Below are positions 1 to 7,900 of a stretch of 15,181 nucleotides of DNA, one piece after another. The stretch's first letter is position 1. The number at the start of each line of letters is the position of its first letter. The position numbers and the translations under genes were made by a program. The stretch comes from CAZTTG01 sp964615935. GTDB lineage: Bacteria > Planctomycetota > UBA1135 > GCA-002686595. The stretch spans positions 1 to 15,181 of the forward strand of contig CAZTTG010000121.1 in the NCBI GenBank assembly GCA_964615935.1, given 5' to 3'. The notes beneath the pieces were generated by a model that searched no databases, had not been told where the DNA came from, and was given only the letters and a program-made list of their open reading frames with translations.

Positions 1-245
1 CTCACTCTTGTTTATACGCCTTGCCAAAACTACGTCAGGACGGACCTACACCCGTTGTATTGGTTCGCGCCCACGACAACGCCTCGAGCAGCGCGTTGAT
101 CCGACGCCTGATGGAACATCGACTCCCAGTTCGATCTCTGGGAGCCCGAGGTGGTCGTCAACACGACGTTGCCGTCGATTCGCTCGTCGGAAGCGAGATG
201 GGCCCAGAGGTGGGCGGCGATCACCGACTTGCCGGAGCCGGGGGG
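1..245 (-). pseudogene. DUF2075 (Schlafen-like AAA/helicase) continuation, out of frame and cut by the window edge
   Basis: This is the ATPase part of the gene that starts at 1084. In the frame shifted by one base after the six-G run at 240-245, the minus strand reads a complete Walker A loop (GPPGSGKS) followed by VIAAHLW, then NVVLTTTSGSQRSNWE and a GVVVGANQYN segment, all resembling the beginning of DUF2075. That frame stops at TAG 30-32. Another frame stays open from there to base 1 and reads DVVLARRINKSE, so a second shift probably lies near 32-55. The rest of the ATPase domain lies beyond the left edge. Two indels in one gene suggest either a decayed gene or low-quality sequence at a contig end; the sequence alone cannot decide. 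Walker B and later motifs are not visible here. Confidence 0.6.
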
Positions 246-1084
246 CCCTCGACGATGACCACGCTCTTGCGAGGGGGCCTCGGCTTGGCGCTGACCTTGG
301 CCGGCTTGAGGACGCGCTCGACGTGCTTCATGCACTTCTGGAAGCCGGTGCGTTGCTCGTCGAGTAGCACGAAAGGCGTCGTCTCCACCTCGCGAATGGC
401 AGCGGAGATCTGCCGAACGAAGCCACGGTCCTGTTGGTAGGCGCCACTCGCGAAGCGTTTCGCGAATTCACCGTCCGGGTGCACGAGCTTGGTGGACAGG
501 TGTGCCGGGAGCTCGCACGTGATGTCATCCTTGCAGCGGGTGAACACGGGGAACTCGGCGACGAGGTCCTGGTGCGGCTCGGCCCGGTAGGCATCGGCAG
601 AGGAGGCGAAGGTGAAGAAAACGCATCCGGAGACGCCGGCCTCGTCTGACTGCACAGCGCTGTGGAATCGCCGGCAACACTCGACATAGCCACGAACCTG
701 GTCGGATGGATGGAGTGCTTCGCGATTGGCGTGCAGGATGAGCCCCTCTCGTGGCCCTGGGGCGTCTCCCTTCGTGTTCCAATCCTTGAGCTCGACGATG
801 ACCACGCTCGGGCGCTGTTCGTCCCGCCCGAGGAGAACGACATCAGCCCAAGAGGCCGAGGCCGGCAGGCGATACTCCACTGCGACGGAGCTGAGCCCGC
901 CTACCTGGAGGTGAAATGCCTGAAGGTCCTCGTGCTGCAAGACCTCCGCGAAGGTCGGGAGCGAGTTCCGCCAGGCTGTGGCCTCCGAGGGGGTGGAGCG
1001 CCGCGTTTCCGCCTGAAGGTCGGACACAAGACCGTCGAGGTCGAAGTGGACACGATCTCGAAATGTGCTGACGTCGAGCAGCAT
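221..1084 (-). CDS. PD-(D/E)XK-like N-terminal domain of a DUF2075-type nuclease/ATPase (frame broken before the ATPase)
   Basis: This is the first frame of a larger gene. Numbered from the TTG at 1117, the protein shows a nuclease-fold signature: D92 in a hydrophobic strand (WADVVLLG), then E109-x-K111 (VIVELKDW), then Q140-x3-Y144 (QVRGY), as in RecB-like PD-(D/E)XK enzymes. The frame runs through a linker into VVIVEGPP, the beginning of a Walker A loop, and then meets TGA at 221-223 because the run of six G at 240-245 is one base short of the expected frame. With one extra base it reads GPPGSGKS. I prefer ATG 1084 (MLLDVSTF) to the TTG at 1117; neither has a clear ribosome site. The gene diverges from the HAD hydrolase with about 190 bases between. 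Family knowledge: DUF2075 ATPases are Schlafen group 3-like and often follow a nuclease-like N-terminus. Function is unknown; a nucleic-acid or defence role is only inference. The break may be an assembly error. Confidence 0.7.
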   Translation of the reverse strand: MLLDVSTFRDRVHFDLDGLVSDLQAETRRSTPSEATAWRNSLPTFAEVLQHEDLQAFHLQVGGLSSVAVEYRLPASASWADVVLLGRDEQRPSVVIVELKDWNTKGDAPGPREGLILHANREALHPSDQVRGYVECCRRFHSAVQSDEAGVSGCVFFTFASSADAYRAEPHQDLVAEFPVFTRCKDDITCELPAHLSTKLVHPDGEFAKRFASGAYQQDRGFVRQISAAIREVETTPFVLLDEQRTGFQKCMKHVERVLKPAKVSAKPRPPRKSVVIVEGPPAPASR

Positions 1085-1207
1085 GACCGGGTCGGGGGGA
1101 GTTGCCGGCGATCGCAATCCAGGGGATTGCCGCGACCTGTGTGCGAGTCTAGCATCCGTCGCGGCTCACTGACCAGTGCAACCGGTCACTGCTGGACCCA
1201 CTCGGGG

Positions 1208-1223
1208 GCTCGCGAAAGCGAGC
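1208..1223. other. Perfect hairpin with GAAA tetraloop upstream of the HAD gene
   Basis: A 6-bp stem GCTCGC/GCGAGC closes a GAAA (GNRA) loop, 54 bases before the HAD start codon and ahead of its -10-like hexamer. A few bases further upstream is a second short inverted repeat, CAGTG (1174-1178) with CACTG (1187-1191). Either could be an operator or a chance product of high GC. There is no T-run on either strand, so a terminator is unlikely. Confidence 0.35.
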
Positions 1224-1262
1224 TGAGTGAAGCGCGCGAAGGGCGACGGCCCGAGATTCGGG

Positions 1263-1268
1263 TATCAT
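1263..1268 (+). promoter_or_regulatory. -10-like TATCAT close to the HAD start codon
   Basis: TATCAT (a 4/6 match to TATAAT) ends 9 bases before ATG 1278, and there is no Shine-Dalgarno between them. Transcription would begin about 3 bases before or at the ATG, giving a leaderless or nearly leaderless mRNA. No TTGACA-like -35 is visible. Confidence 0.45.
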
Positions 1269-1277
1269 CCCCGTCCC

Positions 1278-2165
1278 ATGACCCCTCGCCCCAGCGTTCA
1301 CCTTCTCATCACCGACCTCGACAACACCCTGTACGACTGGATCTCGTACTTCTCGGCGGCACTCTCGCGGATGGTCGGCGTGGCGGCGGGGAGGCTCGAT
1401 GTACCCCGGGAGCGGCTGCTGGACGAGCTGCGCGAGGTGCATCGGGAATCGGGGAACACGGAGCAGCCGTTCGCGCTGGCGCACACCCGGAGCGTGCGGA
1501 AGCGGTATCCCGGGTGGACCCTGGAGGAGCGGGCCCGAGCGCTGGAGCCGGCGTTCGCGGCCTTCAATGCTGCGCGGCGCGAGCACCTCGTGCTCTATCC
1601 GGGGGTGGCGGAGACCCTGCGCGAAGTGCGACGGCGCGGACTTCCCGTCGTCGGGCTCACGGACGCCATGTGGCCCAACGCGGTCCATCGCCTGCGGATG
1701 CTCGAGATCGAGGAGCACTTCACGCACCTGTATGCAGCCAGCCCGGACGCCGAGCACTGGGCCGATCCGATGCAGGCGGGTGGCTACCCGGAAAGCCCGG
1801 TTCGACTGGTCAAGCTGCGCACCACGGAGCGCAAACCGTCATCGAGCGGCCTCCGGCGCATCTGCGCGGACCTGGGCACGCCCCCCGAGAGGTCCGTGTA
1901 CGTCGGGGACAGCCTCGTACGCGACGTGGGCATGGCGCAGGAGGTCGGCGCGCGAACCGCCTGGGCCACCTTCGGGCAAGTGGCCGACATGCACCGCTGG
2001 GAAGAAGTCGCGCGCGTCACCCACTGGAGCGCTGATGAGGTCGCGCGTGACCGCGACGCGCCTCGCGACACGGCAACCATCGAACCCGATGCTGTCCTGG
2101 AGGCGGACTACTCCGAGCTTCTCGACGCGTTCGAGTTCGTGGCCTGGCCCGCATCGCTCACATGA
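1278..2165 (+). CDS. HAD-superfamily hydrolase
   Basis: A 295-residue soluble protein with all four HAD motifs: motif I D13-L-D15-N-T-L (nucleophile and acid/base aspartates), motif II T128 (GLTDA), motif III K186 (ERKP), and motif IV G210-D211 with D216 (VYVGDSLVRDV), which binds Mg2+. The region between motif I and motif II (about residues 18-105) is helical, as expected of a C1 cap, so this is a subfamily I enzyme. The likely reaction is hydrolysis of a phosphomonoester; the substrate cannot be read from sequence. The ATG at 1278 is chosen because it sits just before the conserved DxDxT strand; an in-frame start further upstream (1227) would add a low-complexity tail. There is no ribosome site, and a -10-like TATCAT lies 9 bases upstream. 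A tail of about 55 residues after residue 240 has no recognisable motif. It stands alone, divergent from the DUF2075-type gene. Confidence 0.9.
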   Translation: MTPRPSVHLLITDLDNTLYDWISYFSAALSRMVGVAAGRLDVPRERLLDELREVHRESGNTEQPFALAHTRSVRKRYPGWTLEERARALEPAFAAFNAARREHLVLYPGVAETLREVRRRGLPVVGLTDAMWPNAVHRLRMLEIEEHFTHLYAASPDAEHWADPMQAGGYPESPVRLVKLRTTERKPSSSGLRRICADLGTPPERSVYVGDSLVRDVGMAQEVGARTAWATFGQVADMHRWEEVARVTHWSADEVARDRDAPRDTATIEPDAVLEADYSELLDAFEFVAWPASLT

Positions 2166-2182
2166 CGGCTGCTGATCGCTCG

Positions 2183-2213
2183 CTGCTCGTGGCATGGCGC
2201 GCTTGCCGAGCAG
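2183..2213. terminator. Stem-loop just after the HAD stop codon
   Basis: CTGCTC (2183-2188) pairs with GAGCAG (2208-2213), and GGCA pairs with TGCC inside, leaving a 9-base loop and a 2-base bulge. It starts 18 bases after the HAD TGA. No T-run follows, so it could be a 3'-end stabiliser or a Rho-associated structure rather than an intrinsic terminator. Confidence 0.3.
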
Positions 2214-2636
2214 GACATACGCACCAGCCACAACCAGCGAGACTAGATGACAAGGTGTAGCCAGACCGGACTCTTTCCGAGGGCCCTGGAAAGCAGCAAG
2301 TGCCAGCCCGCATCGACGGCGGGGCCATCAGCTCGGGTGCATGAGGGATCCTGCTCGGTAGCGAATCGAGTGAGGAACTGCCATCGATCGACCTGAACGC
2401 GCCTGGGCCCCTTCCGGGGGCCTCGAGCGCGAGTGCCCACCCTCCAGATCAGTGGGAGGCTGCGGCTTCGGCCGGGGCTGCGGAGGCAGGAGGTGCTCCA
2501 GGAGTCTCACACCCAATCCCGTCAGGAAGCTCGAGGAGGAGCACCACATCCGCCGGCTGCTCCACGACGCCGAGCACCTCCGTGAGGCGCGGGAGGTTCC
2601 TGCCACCCAAACGCCTACGCCCCAACGGGATACGGC
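2214..2636. other. Gene-poor stretch between the HAD gene and tRNA-His
   Basis: I see no convincing gene here. A minus-strand frame of 76 codons (2449-2679) reads plausibly in its second half (LTEVLGVVEQPADVVLLLEL) and keeps G/C at third positions there, but it runs through the tRNA-His gene and has no ribosome site or recognisable family. It may be the remnant of a lost gene. No clear tRNA, repeat or strong terminator is present downstream of the tRNA. Confidence 0.4.
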
Positions 2637-2714
2637 TGGGGTGGGTGAGGGGTCTCGAACCCCCGACCTCCAGAACCACAATCTGGCGCTCTAACCAACT
2701 GAGCTACACCCACC
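2637..2714 (-). tRNA. tRNA-His (anticodon GTG)
   Basis: A complete cloverleaf reads on the minus strand. The acceptor stem is GTGGGTG/CACCCAC, the D arm is GCTC..GAGC, and the anticodon stem CCAGA/TCTGG encloses loop TTGTGGT with anticodon GTG. The T arm is GGGGG-TTCGAGA-CCCCT with one G-T pair. The extra 5' G (G-1, base 2714) opposite discriminator C (base 2640) is the identity element of bacterial tRNA-His. The 3' CCA is encoded (2637-2639). A promoter with consensus -35 lies upstream. Confidence 0.97.
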
Positions 2715-2757
2715 AGGCTGGCGCCGCGGGGGCGCCGTTCGCCGAATCGAGCGGGCC

Positions 2758-2786
2758 AGGATCGGGGAGGGTGGGGCGGCTGTCAA
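2758..2786 (-). promoter_or_regulatory. Sigma-70-type promoter of tRNA-His
   Basis: On the minus strand, TTGACA (bases 2786-2781) is followed by a 17-base spacer and GATCCT (2763-2758), a 3/6 match to TATAAT. The implied 5' leader before the mature tRNA is about 36 bases and contains a GGCGCC..GGCGCC inverted repeat (2720-2736). It is the only perfect -35 hexamer I found next to a gene in this window. Confidence 0.6.
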
Positions 2787-2812
2787 GCGCCAGGGGGGAG
2801 GGAGAGTCGAGC

Positions 2813-3187
2813 TCAGGCCCGCGCGCGGCGGGCCGGGCGGGGACCGGCGGGACGGGGCAGGGCCGCCAGCTCCCGGAGGAGACGGGCATTGCGGCGCTCG
2901 AGCTCGGCCAGGCGGCGCTCCATCCGATCGAGCCGGCACTGACAGCCGCGCTCGATGCAGCTGGAGAACTCCAGCTCGCGCTCGCGCAGGCCCAGGGTCC
3001 CCTCCAACGTGACCTGCACCATGGCCAGGCGATCGAGCCGCGCCTCGACCTCCCGCGCGCGCCGACGCGCGGGCGTCTCCCGGCGATCGGGACCCACCAG
3101 GCGCACCCCCGAGGGAAAGAGCTCCACCACCGGCTCGCCGAGGGGGAGCCGGCCCGCGGGCCGTCCGGCGGGATCGCGCAAGGCCAT
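2813..3187 (-). CDS. Small coiled-coil protein with a cysteine cluster, function unknown
   Basis: This is a 124-residue reading from ATG 3187. Residues 14-35 look like a short beta-rich segment (GRLPLGEPVVELFPSGVRLV). Residues 40-75 and 86-110 are strongly helical with heptad-like leucines (RLDRMERRLAELERRNARLL), probably a coiled coil. Between them sit three cysteines, C77-x4-C82-x-C84, which could bind metal or form disulfides. The tail is Arg/Pro-rich. There is no signal peptide or membrane segment. The start is uncertain: the frame is open far upstream, no Shine-Dalgarno precedes ATG 3187, and an AGGAGG lies about 45 bases further up, buried in a 7-bp hairpin (3234-3252). The gene diverges from the ThiF-like gene and lies upstream of tRNA-His on the same strand. 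I do not recognise the family. The sensible amino-acid composition and heptads argue that it is real. Confidence 0.6.
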   Translation of the reverse strand: MALRDPAGRPAGRLPLGEPVVELFPSGVRLVGPDRRETPARRRAREVEARLDRLAMVQVTLEGTLGLRERELEFSSCIERGCQCRLDRMERRLAELERRNARLLRELAALPRPAGPRPARRARA

Positions 3188-3400
3188 GGGGGTTCCATCG
3201 GCCCGAATTCGGGCCTTCTGGCCCCGGAAATGGGCCCTCCTAACGGGAGGGCGCCAGGAGGGGGCCAGGGGCAGGGAGGGGCCGCGAGGCGGCCCGGGCC
3301 GGGAACGCGCCGGACGGGCCGGCTGCTGATGGGCTCCTCTCCATGGCAACTCGATGGCATCATGGCGGGACCCCGCCGGATTCCGGGCGGGGAGCCCCCC

Positions 3401-4165
3401 ATGCCCTCCGACGACGCCGAGCGCTTCCAGCGGCAGACCCGCTTCGCCCCCCTGGGCATGGCCGGCCAGGGACGGATCCAGGCCGCCCGGGTCCTGGTCT
3501 CGGGCTGCGGGGGACTGGGCAGCTCCATCGCTCAGCAGCTGACCCGCGCCGGAGTGGGAGAGCTCGTGCTGGTGGACCGCGACGTGGCCGAGCTCTCGAA
3601 CCTGCCCCGCCAGGTCCTGCTCGAGGACCGGCACGCCGAGGGCGGCACACCCAAGGCCGTGGCCGCCATCGAGGCCCTCGAGCGCATCGGCGGACCCACC
3701 CGGATCGAGGCCCAGGTGGCCGTCGTCGACGCCGGGAGCCTGCCGAGGCTCGCCGAGGGCTGCGACCTGATCCTCGACGGCAACGACAACATGAAGACCC
3801 GGTACGCCATCGACGACTACTGCGTCGAGCGCGGCCTGCCCTGGGTCTACGGCGGCGTGGTCGGCAGCAGCGGGCTGGTCCTGCCCATCCTGCCCGGCCG
3901 CGGCCCCTGCCTGCGGTGCCTCTTCCCCGATCCCCCTCCACGCGGGTCCCTGCCGACCAGCAGCACCCACGGGGTCCTCATGCCGGCCGTGGGCGCCATC
4001 GCCTCCCTGCAGGTGGGCGCCGCCCTGCGCATCCTCGCCTGCGAGACCGTCGAGGGCTGGGAGCCGGCCCTGATCGAGGTGGACGTCTGGCAGGGCAGCG
4101 CGCGCCGGATGGCGGTGGCCCCCCAGCCCGACTGCCGCTGCCGCAAGGCGAAGACGAGGGGCTGA
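3401..4165 (+). CDS. ThiF/MoeB/HesA-family adenylyltransferase (E1-like)
   Basis: A 254-residue protein of the usual length for MoeB/ThiF enzymes, which adenylate the C-terminal glycine of a ubiquitin-like sulfur carrier (MoaD, ThiS) using ATP. Visible motifs are the nucleotide-binding loop G35-C-G-G-L-G-S (about residues 35-41), the VDRDVAELSNLPRQ block (58-71) with catalytic Arg R70, and LDGNDN followed by R134 (125-134). There is one zinc-type pair C170-x2-C173, while the second pair is C245-x-C247 rather than the normal C-x2-C. At S187 (PTSSTHGVLMP) the family usually has Cys, the residue that in ThiF forms a persulfide link with ThiS. Start ATG 3401 is set by GGGGAG six bases upstream (3389-3394) and by the conserved RFQRQ N-terminus; the frame stays open far upstream by chance. 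The MobA-like gene begins 90 bases downstream. No sulfur-carrier gene is in the window, so MoeB-like adenylation is the safer inference. Confidence 0.88.
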   Translation: MPSDDAERFQRQTRFAPLGMAGQGRIQAARVLVSGCGGLGSSIAQQLTRAGVGELVLVDRDVAELSNLPRQVLLEDRHAEGGTPKAVAAIEALERIGGPTRIEAQVAVVDAGSLPRLAEGCDLILDGNDNMKTRYAIDDYCVERGLPWVYGGVVGSSGLVLPILPGRGPCLRCLFPDPPPRGSLPTSSTHGVLMPAVGAIASLQVGAALRILACETVEGWEPALIEVDVWQGSARRMAVAPQPDCRCRKAKTRG

Positions 4166-4182
4166 GGGCCTCCTCGGACGAG

Positions 4183-4198
4183 TCGGGAGCCCTCCCGA
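4183..4198. terminator. Short perfect inverted repeat between the ThiF-like and MobA-like genes
   Basis: TCGGGAG and CTCCCGA are separated by only two bases, 17 bases after the ThiF-like stop. As RNA it would fold into a 6-bp stem with a GCCC loop. No T-run follows, so termination is uncertain, but together with the -10-like element just downstream it suggests that the MobA-like gene can be transcribed separately. Confidence 0.3.
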
Positions 4199-4243
4199 TG
4201 CCGGAACCGGCCAGGGAGTCGAGCCGCCCCGCCCCGCGGCCGA

Positions 4244-4249
4244 TACGGT
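4244..4249 (+). promoter_or_regulatory. -10-like TACGGT six bases before the MobA-like GTG
   Basis: TACGGT (3/6 to TATAAT) ends six bases before GTG 4256. The intervening AGGGAA lies too close to the start (2-base spacing) to serve well as a Shine-Dalgarno. The spacing places the transcription start at or next to the start codon. Confidence 0.35.
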
Positions 4250-4255
4250 AGGGAA

Positions 4256-4879
4256 GTGAATCCCGCCCTCGTCATCCTCGCCGCCGGGGCCAGCCGAAGG
4301 CTGGGTCAGTGCAAGGCCCTGGTCCCCCTCGCCTTCGGCACGCCCCTCAGCCTGCTCGCGCGGGCCGGGGCCTGCCTGGAGCCGAACCGCCCCCTGGTCG
4401 TCACCGGAGCCCACGACGGGCTCATCCGCGAGCGCGCGCCCCAGGGCGTGGACGTCTGCTACAACCCCGACTGGCGGCGGGGGAAGCTCACCAGCGTGGT
4501 CCTCGCCGCGCGGGAGCGCCCCCGTCAGGACCTGATCCTGGCGCCGGTGGACGTTCCGCTGGTGCCGCGCGAGGTGTTCGAGGCCCTGCTGCGCGCCTGG
4601 AACGAGGCCGGCTCCCCGGCCCGCGGCTGGCTGGCGCCGCGCTACGCCCCCCCCGAAGGGGTGCCCCGGCGGGCCCGCAGCGGCGCCTTCGGCCACCCGG
4701 TCCTGGCGGGCCGGGAGCTCCTGGGCGAGTTCGGGGAGCTCGCGCCCGAGGCCTCACTGCGGGACCTGCGGGCCCTGGCGGACCCCCTCCTCGCGGTCGG
4801 GGTCGATCGCCCGGAGATCCTCGACGACCTGGACACCCCCGAGGATCTGGAGCGCCTGAGGGCCCTGATCCGCTCCTGA
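4256..4879 (+). CDS. MobA-like NTP transferase (molybdenum-cofactor nucleotidyltransferase family)
   Basis: A 207-residue protein of the NTP_transf_3 / MobA-MocA type, which transfers a nucleotide from CTP or GTP to a phosphorylated acceptor such as molybdopterin. The N-terminal signature LAAGASRRLGQCK (residues 8-20) is the nucleotide-binding loop, with K20. NPDWRRGKLTSV (70-81) is a conserved acceptor-side block, and PVDVP (97-101) carries the metal-binding D99. The C-terminus ends with the typical LDDLDTPEDL. GHPVL near residue 146 also fits. GTG 4256 is chosen because MNPALVILAAG places the first beta strand correctly; there is no properly spaced ribosome site. It follows the ThiF-like gene on the same strand. 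Both families occur in molybdenum-cofactor biosynthesis, so a joint role is a reasonable inference, but sugar nucleotidyltransferases look similar and the substrate is not proven. Confidence 0.85.
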   Translation: MNPALVILAAGASRRLGQCKALVPLAFGTPLSLLARAGACLEPNRPLVVTGAHDGLIRERAPQGVDVCYNPDWRRGKLTSVVLAARERPRQDLILAPVDVPLVPREVFEALLRAWNEAGSPARGWLAPRYAPPEGVPRRARSGAFGHPVLAGRELLGEFGELAPEASLRDLRALADPLLAVGVDRPEILDDLDTPEDLERLRALIRS

Positions 4880-4966
4880 GGGCCGCCTCGAGACCGGGCC
4901 GACGGCCGAGGAAACCCGGGCCTCCCTAACGATCGCCACGCCGCGCGCCGATAGGGCCCGGGAGAG

Positions 4967-7900
4967 ATGGGATTCCAGGGCGACGTCGCCGGGATCGGCC
5001 TCGGTGAGCTGCTGCAGGGATTGGCCCGCGGCGGCCGCGAGGGCGTCCTGACCCTGCACGGGTCCAGCCTGACGGCCACCATCGGCCTGCAGGGGGGGCA
5101 GATCTTTCTCCTGCCCGAGCCCGACGAGGACCCCGAGCTCTGGCGGCGGCGCTCCGAGCGCGCCTGGGTCAAGGACCCCGACCACCGCGTGGACAGCCTG
5201 CGGATGTCGGAGATCGCCTACGCCCACCGCCTGGAGGTCCTCTTCAAGCTCCTGGACGCGGAGAACGTCCACTTCCGCTTCGAGCCCGGCCCCCTGCCGG
5301 ATCCCCGCGCGGCCTCCCCGGCGAGGTCCGGCGAGTCGGAGGGCTCCGAGGAGAGCGGGGGCGCCCCGCGCCTGGGGCCCCTGGCCACCGGAGCCGTGCA
5401 CTGTCCCGGGGTCTCGGTCGAGTACCTGCTGCTCGAGTACGCGCGCCTGGCGGACGAGGGGCAGGCCCACGGCGACTCGTCCCGGATCTCCGACCACGAC
5501 GTGCCCCGCGTGCTCGACGCCGGCAGCCCGCCGGCCGAGAGCGAGCGCTTCTGGCGCGAGTGCGACGGCATGTCGAACACGGTCGAGATCGCCGACCGCC
5601 TGGGCTGGCCGGTGCGCCAGTGCAAGGCCTCCATCGCCGCGCTGGCCGCGGTCGGCGCGCTGCGCCTGGGCGTCGCCCGCGAGATGCTGGTGCTGGCCCA
5701 GAAGGAGCTCTCGCAGAACCGCTTCTCCCGCGCGGCCTCGCGCCTCTCCGGCTGGGTCGACTCGGCCGAGCCCGGCCCGCCCCCCACCGGGGACGTCCAG
5801 CTGCTGCTGGCCGAGTGGGAGAAGGGCCGCCTGCCCGCCTGCCTGGCCTCGATGAGCTCCGGCTCCGCCCGCCGGCTCCTGCGCCGGCTGGACCTGGTCG
5901 AGCAGAACTGGAGGCACTCGATCCAGCGCTGGCAGGAGCTGCGCGCGCACCACCGCCACGACCTGATCGCCGAGGTGCGGCTGGTCGCGGCCCGCGTGCG
6001 CGCCGGCGACGAGGCCGACGCCCCCACCGTGAACAGCCTCCTGCGGCTGGCCCGCACGCTGCAGGAGAGCAAGCACCCGGGACGCTCGGCGGTCGTGCTG
6101 CGGGTGGCCGCCCAGCGCCTGCCCGAGACCACCAGCCTGCGCCTGGAGCTGGGCAGCCGCATGCTGGCGGTGGGCCTGGTCAGCGAGGGCGCGCCCTGGA
6201 TCCTCGAGGCCTCGCGCACCCTCATCGAATCCAACCTGGCCGAGAAGGCCATCGCCCCGCTGCGCAACCTGATCGCGGTGCAGCCGGGGAGCCACGAGGC
6301 GCGGCGGCTCCTGGGCGAGTCCCGCTCGCGCTCCGCCCGCGGGCGGCGGCGGCGGCGCAACTCGATCGTGGCCCTGGCGATGCTCCTGATGTTCTCGCTG
6401 GTGGCCCTGGTCCAGGTGCGCGTGGAGCAGGAGTACTCCAGCCGCCTGGGCGAGATCCAGTCGCGGCTGACCAGCCCCGAGGAGGCCCTGAAGCTGCTCG
6501 ACGCGCGCTTCCCCGGGGACGACTCCGAGCGGGTCGGCTCCCTGCGCGAGACCATCCTGCAGCGGCTCCGGGCCGAGGAGGACGAGACCAAGGGCGCCTG
6601 GCTCGACCGCTACCGCGAGTGCCAGCTCGAGTGCACCCTGGGCGATCCGCTGCTGGGCCTGCGCCGCGCGCTGGACATGCCCGATCCGCCCGAGCTGAAG
6701 TACGTCAGCCAGATCTGGCCGCCCCTGGGGGATCTGTTCACCGGCCTGGTGGCGCAGCTCGAGCAGACCGTGGCCGAGTGGGGCGAGCCGGCCGAGGAGA
6801 TCCCCCACCAGGAGCAGCGCCTGCGCCGGCTCCTGGAGGACATGCGCGCCATGGTGGCCGAGCGCGAGGCCACCGGGCCCATCGAGGAGTTCTGCGCGCG
6901 CCTGAGCTCCATCGGCGAGGGGCTCGACCAGCGCGCCCGCGTCCGCGACGGGCTGATCCACGAGCGCGTCCGCATGAACCTGCTCGAGACCCAGGACCGC
7001 CTGCTGGGCAGCGCCCGCGCCCACCACACCGCGGGCGACCTCGAGCGCGCGGTCCAGACGTACGAGAAGCTGTTCGCGACCGAGAGCTCCGACACCCTGC
7101 GCCGGGTGCTGGACAAGGAGTTCGAGCGCGTGCAGTCGGAGCACCAGTCGGTGGTCCGCGCCGAGGAGCTGGCCGACGACGGCCGGCACGAGGAGGCCAT
7201 CGAAACCCTGCGGACCGGGCTGCCCGATCCCCGGGCCTGCCTCCTGCCCTGGTTGGTCCGGACCGCCCCCACCGGTGGCCGCGCCCACTTCGCCGACGGC
7301 TCCACCCGCGTGGCCCCCTTCCGCATGTACTCGACCGTGGGCGAGCGGATCGGGATGAGGATCGAGCTGGAGGGGCACGACCCCACCGAGGTCGAGGTGA
7401 CCACCCCCGGGGACCTCGACGTGGTGCTCTCCCGCAGCCCGGAGCTGGCCTGGACCCCGAGACACGCCGTCGAGGCCCCGCCGGTGGCGGTGCAGGGCGC
7501 CCACGTGGTCGCCGACCGCTCGGGCCGCGTCGCCTGCCTGGAGCCCGGCGGATCCCTGCGCTGGGAGCACGCCCTGGACTCGCTGGGCGGCATCGCTCGC
7601 GCGCCGGTGTTCCTGCCCCACAAGCCCGGGCACCTCCTGGCCCTGACCGAGGACGGTGCCGCCTGGCTGATCGAGGGCGCCACGGGCCGGCTGCAGGGAC
7701 CGTGGGAGATGGGCTCCCAGCCGATCTGGGGACCGCTCGCCACGGCCCAGGGCGTGGTCGCGCGCTTCCGCTCGGGCGAGGTCGTCCTCTGGGAGTCGCG
7801 CCTGAAGCCGCTCGCCGGGCCCGATTCCGAGGGCTCGGGCGCTCCCGACGGGCGAGAGGGCTCGGAGGCCGGCCTGCTCATCCTGCGCAACCGCGCGGGC

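Noticed and set aside
662..2035. A 457-codon plus-strand ORF spanning the nuclease-like and HAD genes
   Set aside because: It is antisense to the nuclease-like domain and out of frame with the HAD motifs, with low-complexity sequence.
2163..2200. Resemblance of TGACGGCTG..GATCGCTCG to the 38-base block of the composite repeat
   Set aside because: The match is short and gapped, begins at the HAD stop codon, and lacks the flanking conserved blocks; probably chance.
2449..2679. A 76-codon minus-strand ORF with a partly protein-like sequence
   Set aside because: It overlaps the tRNA-His gene and has no ribosome site or recognisable domain; at most a gene remnant.
2582..3400. Upstream extension of the ThiF-like reading frame
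   Set aside because: It would run through the tRNA-His gene and lacks any family similarity; the ribosome site and conserved N-terminus place the start at 3401.
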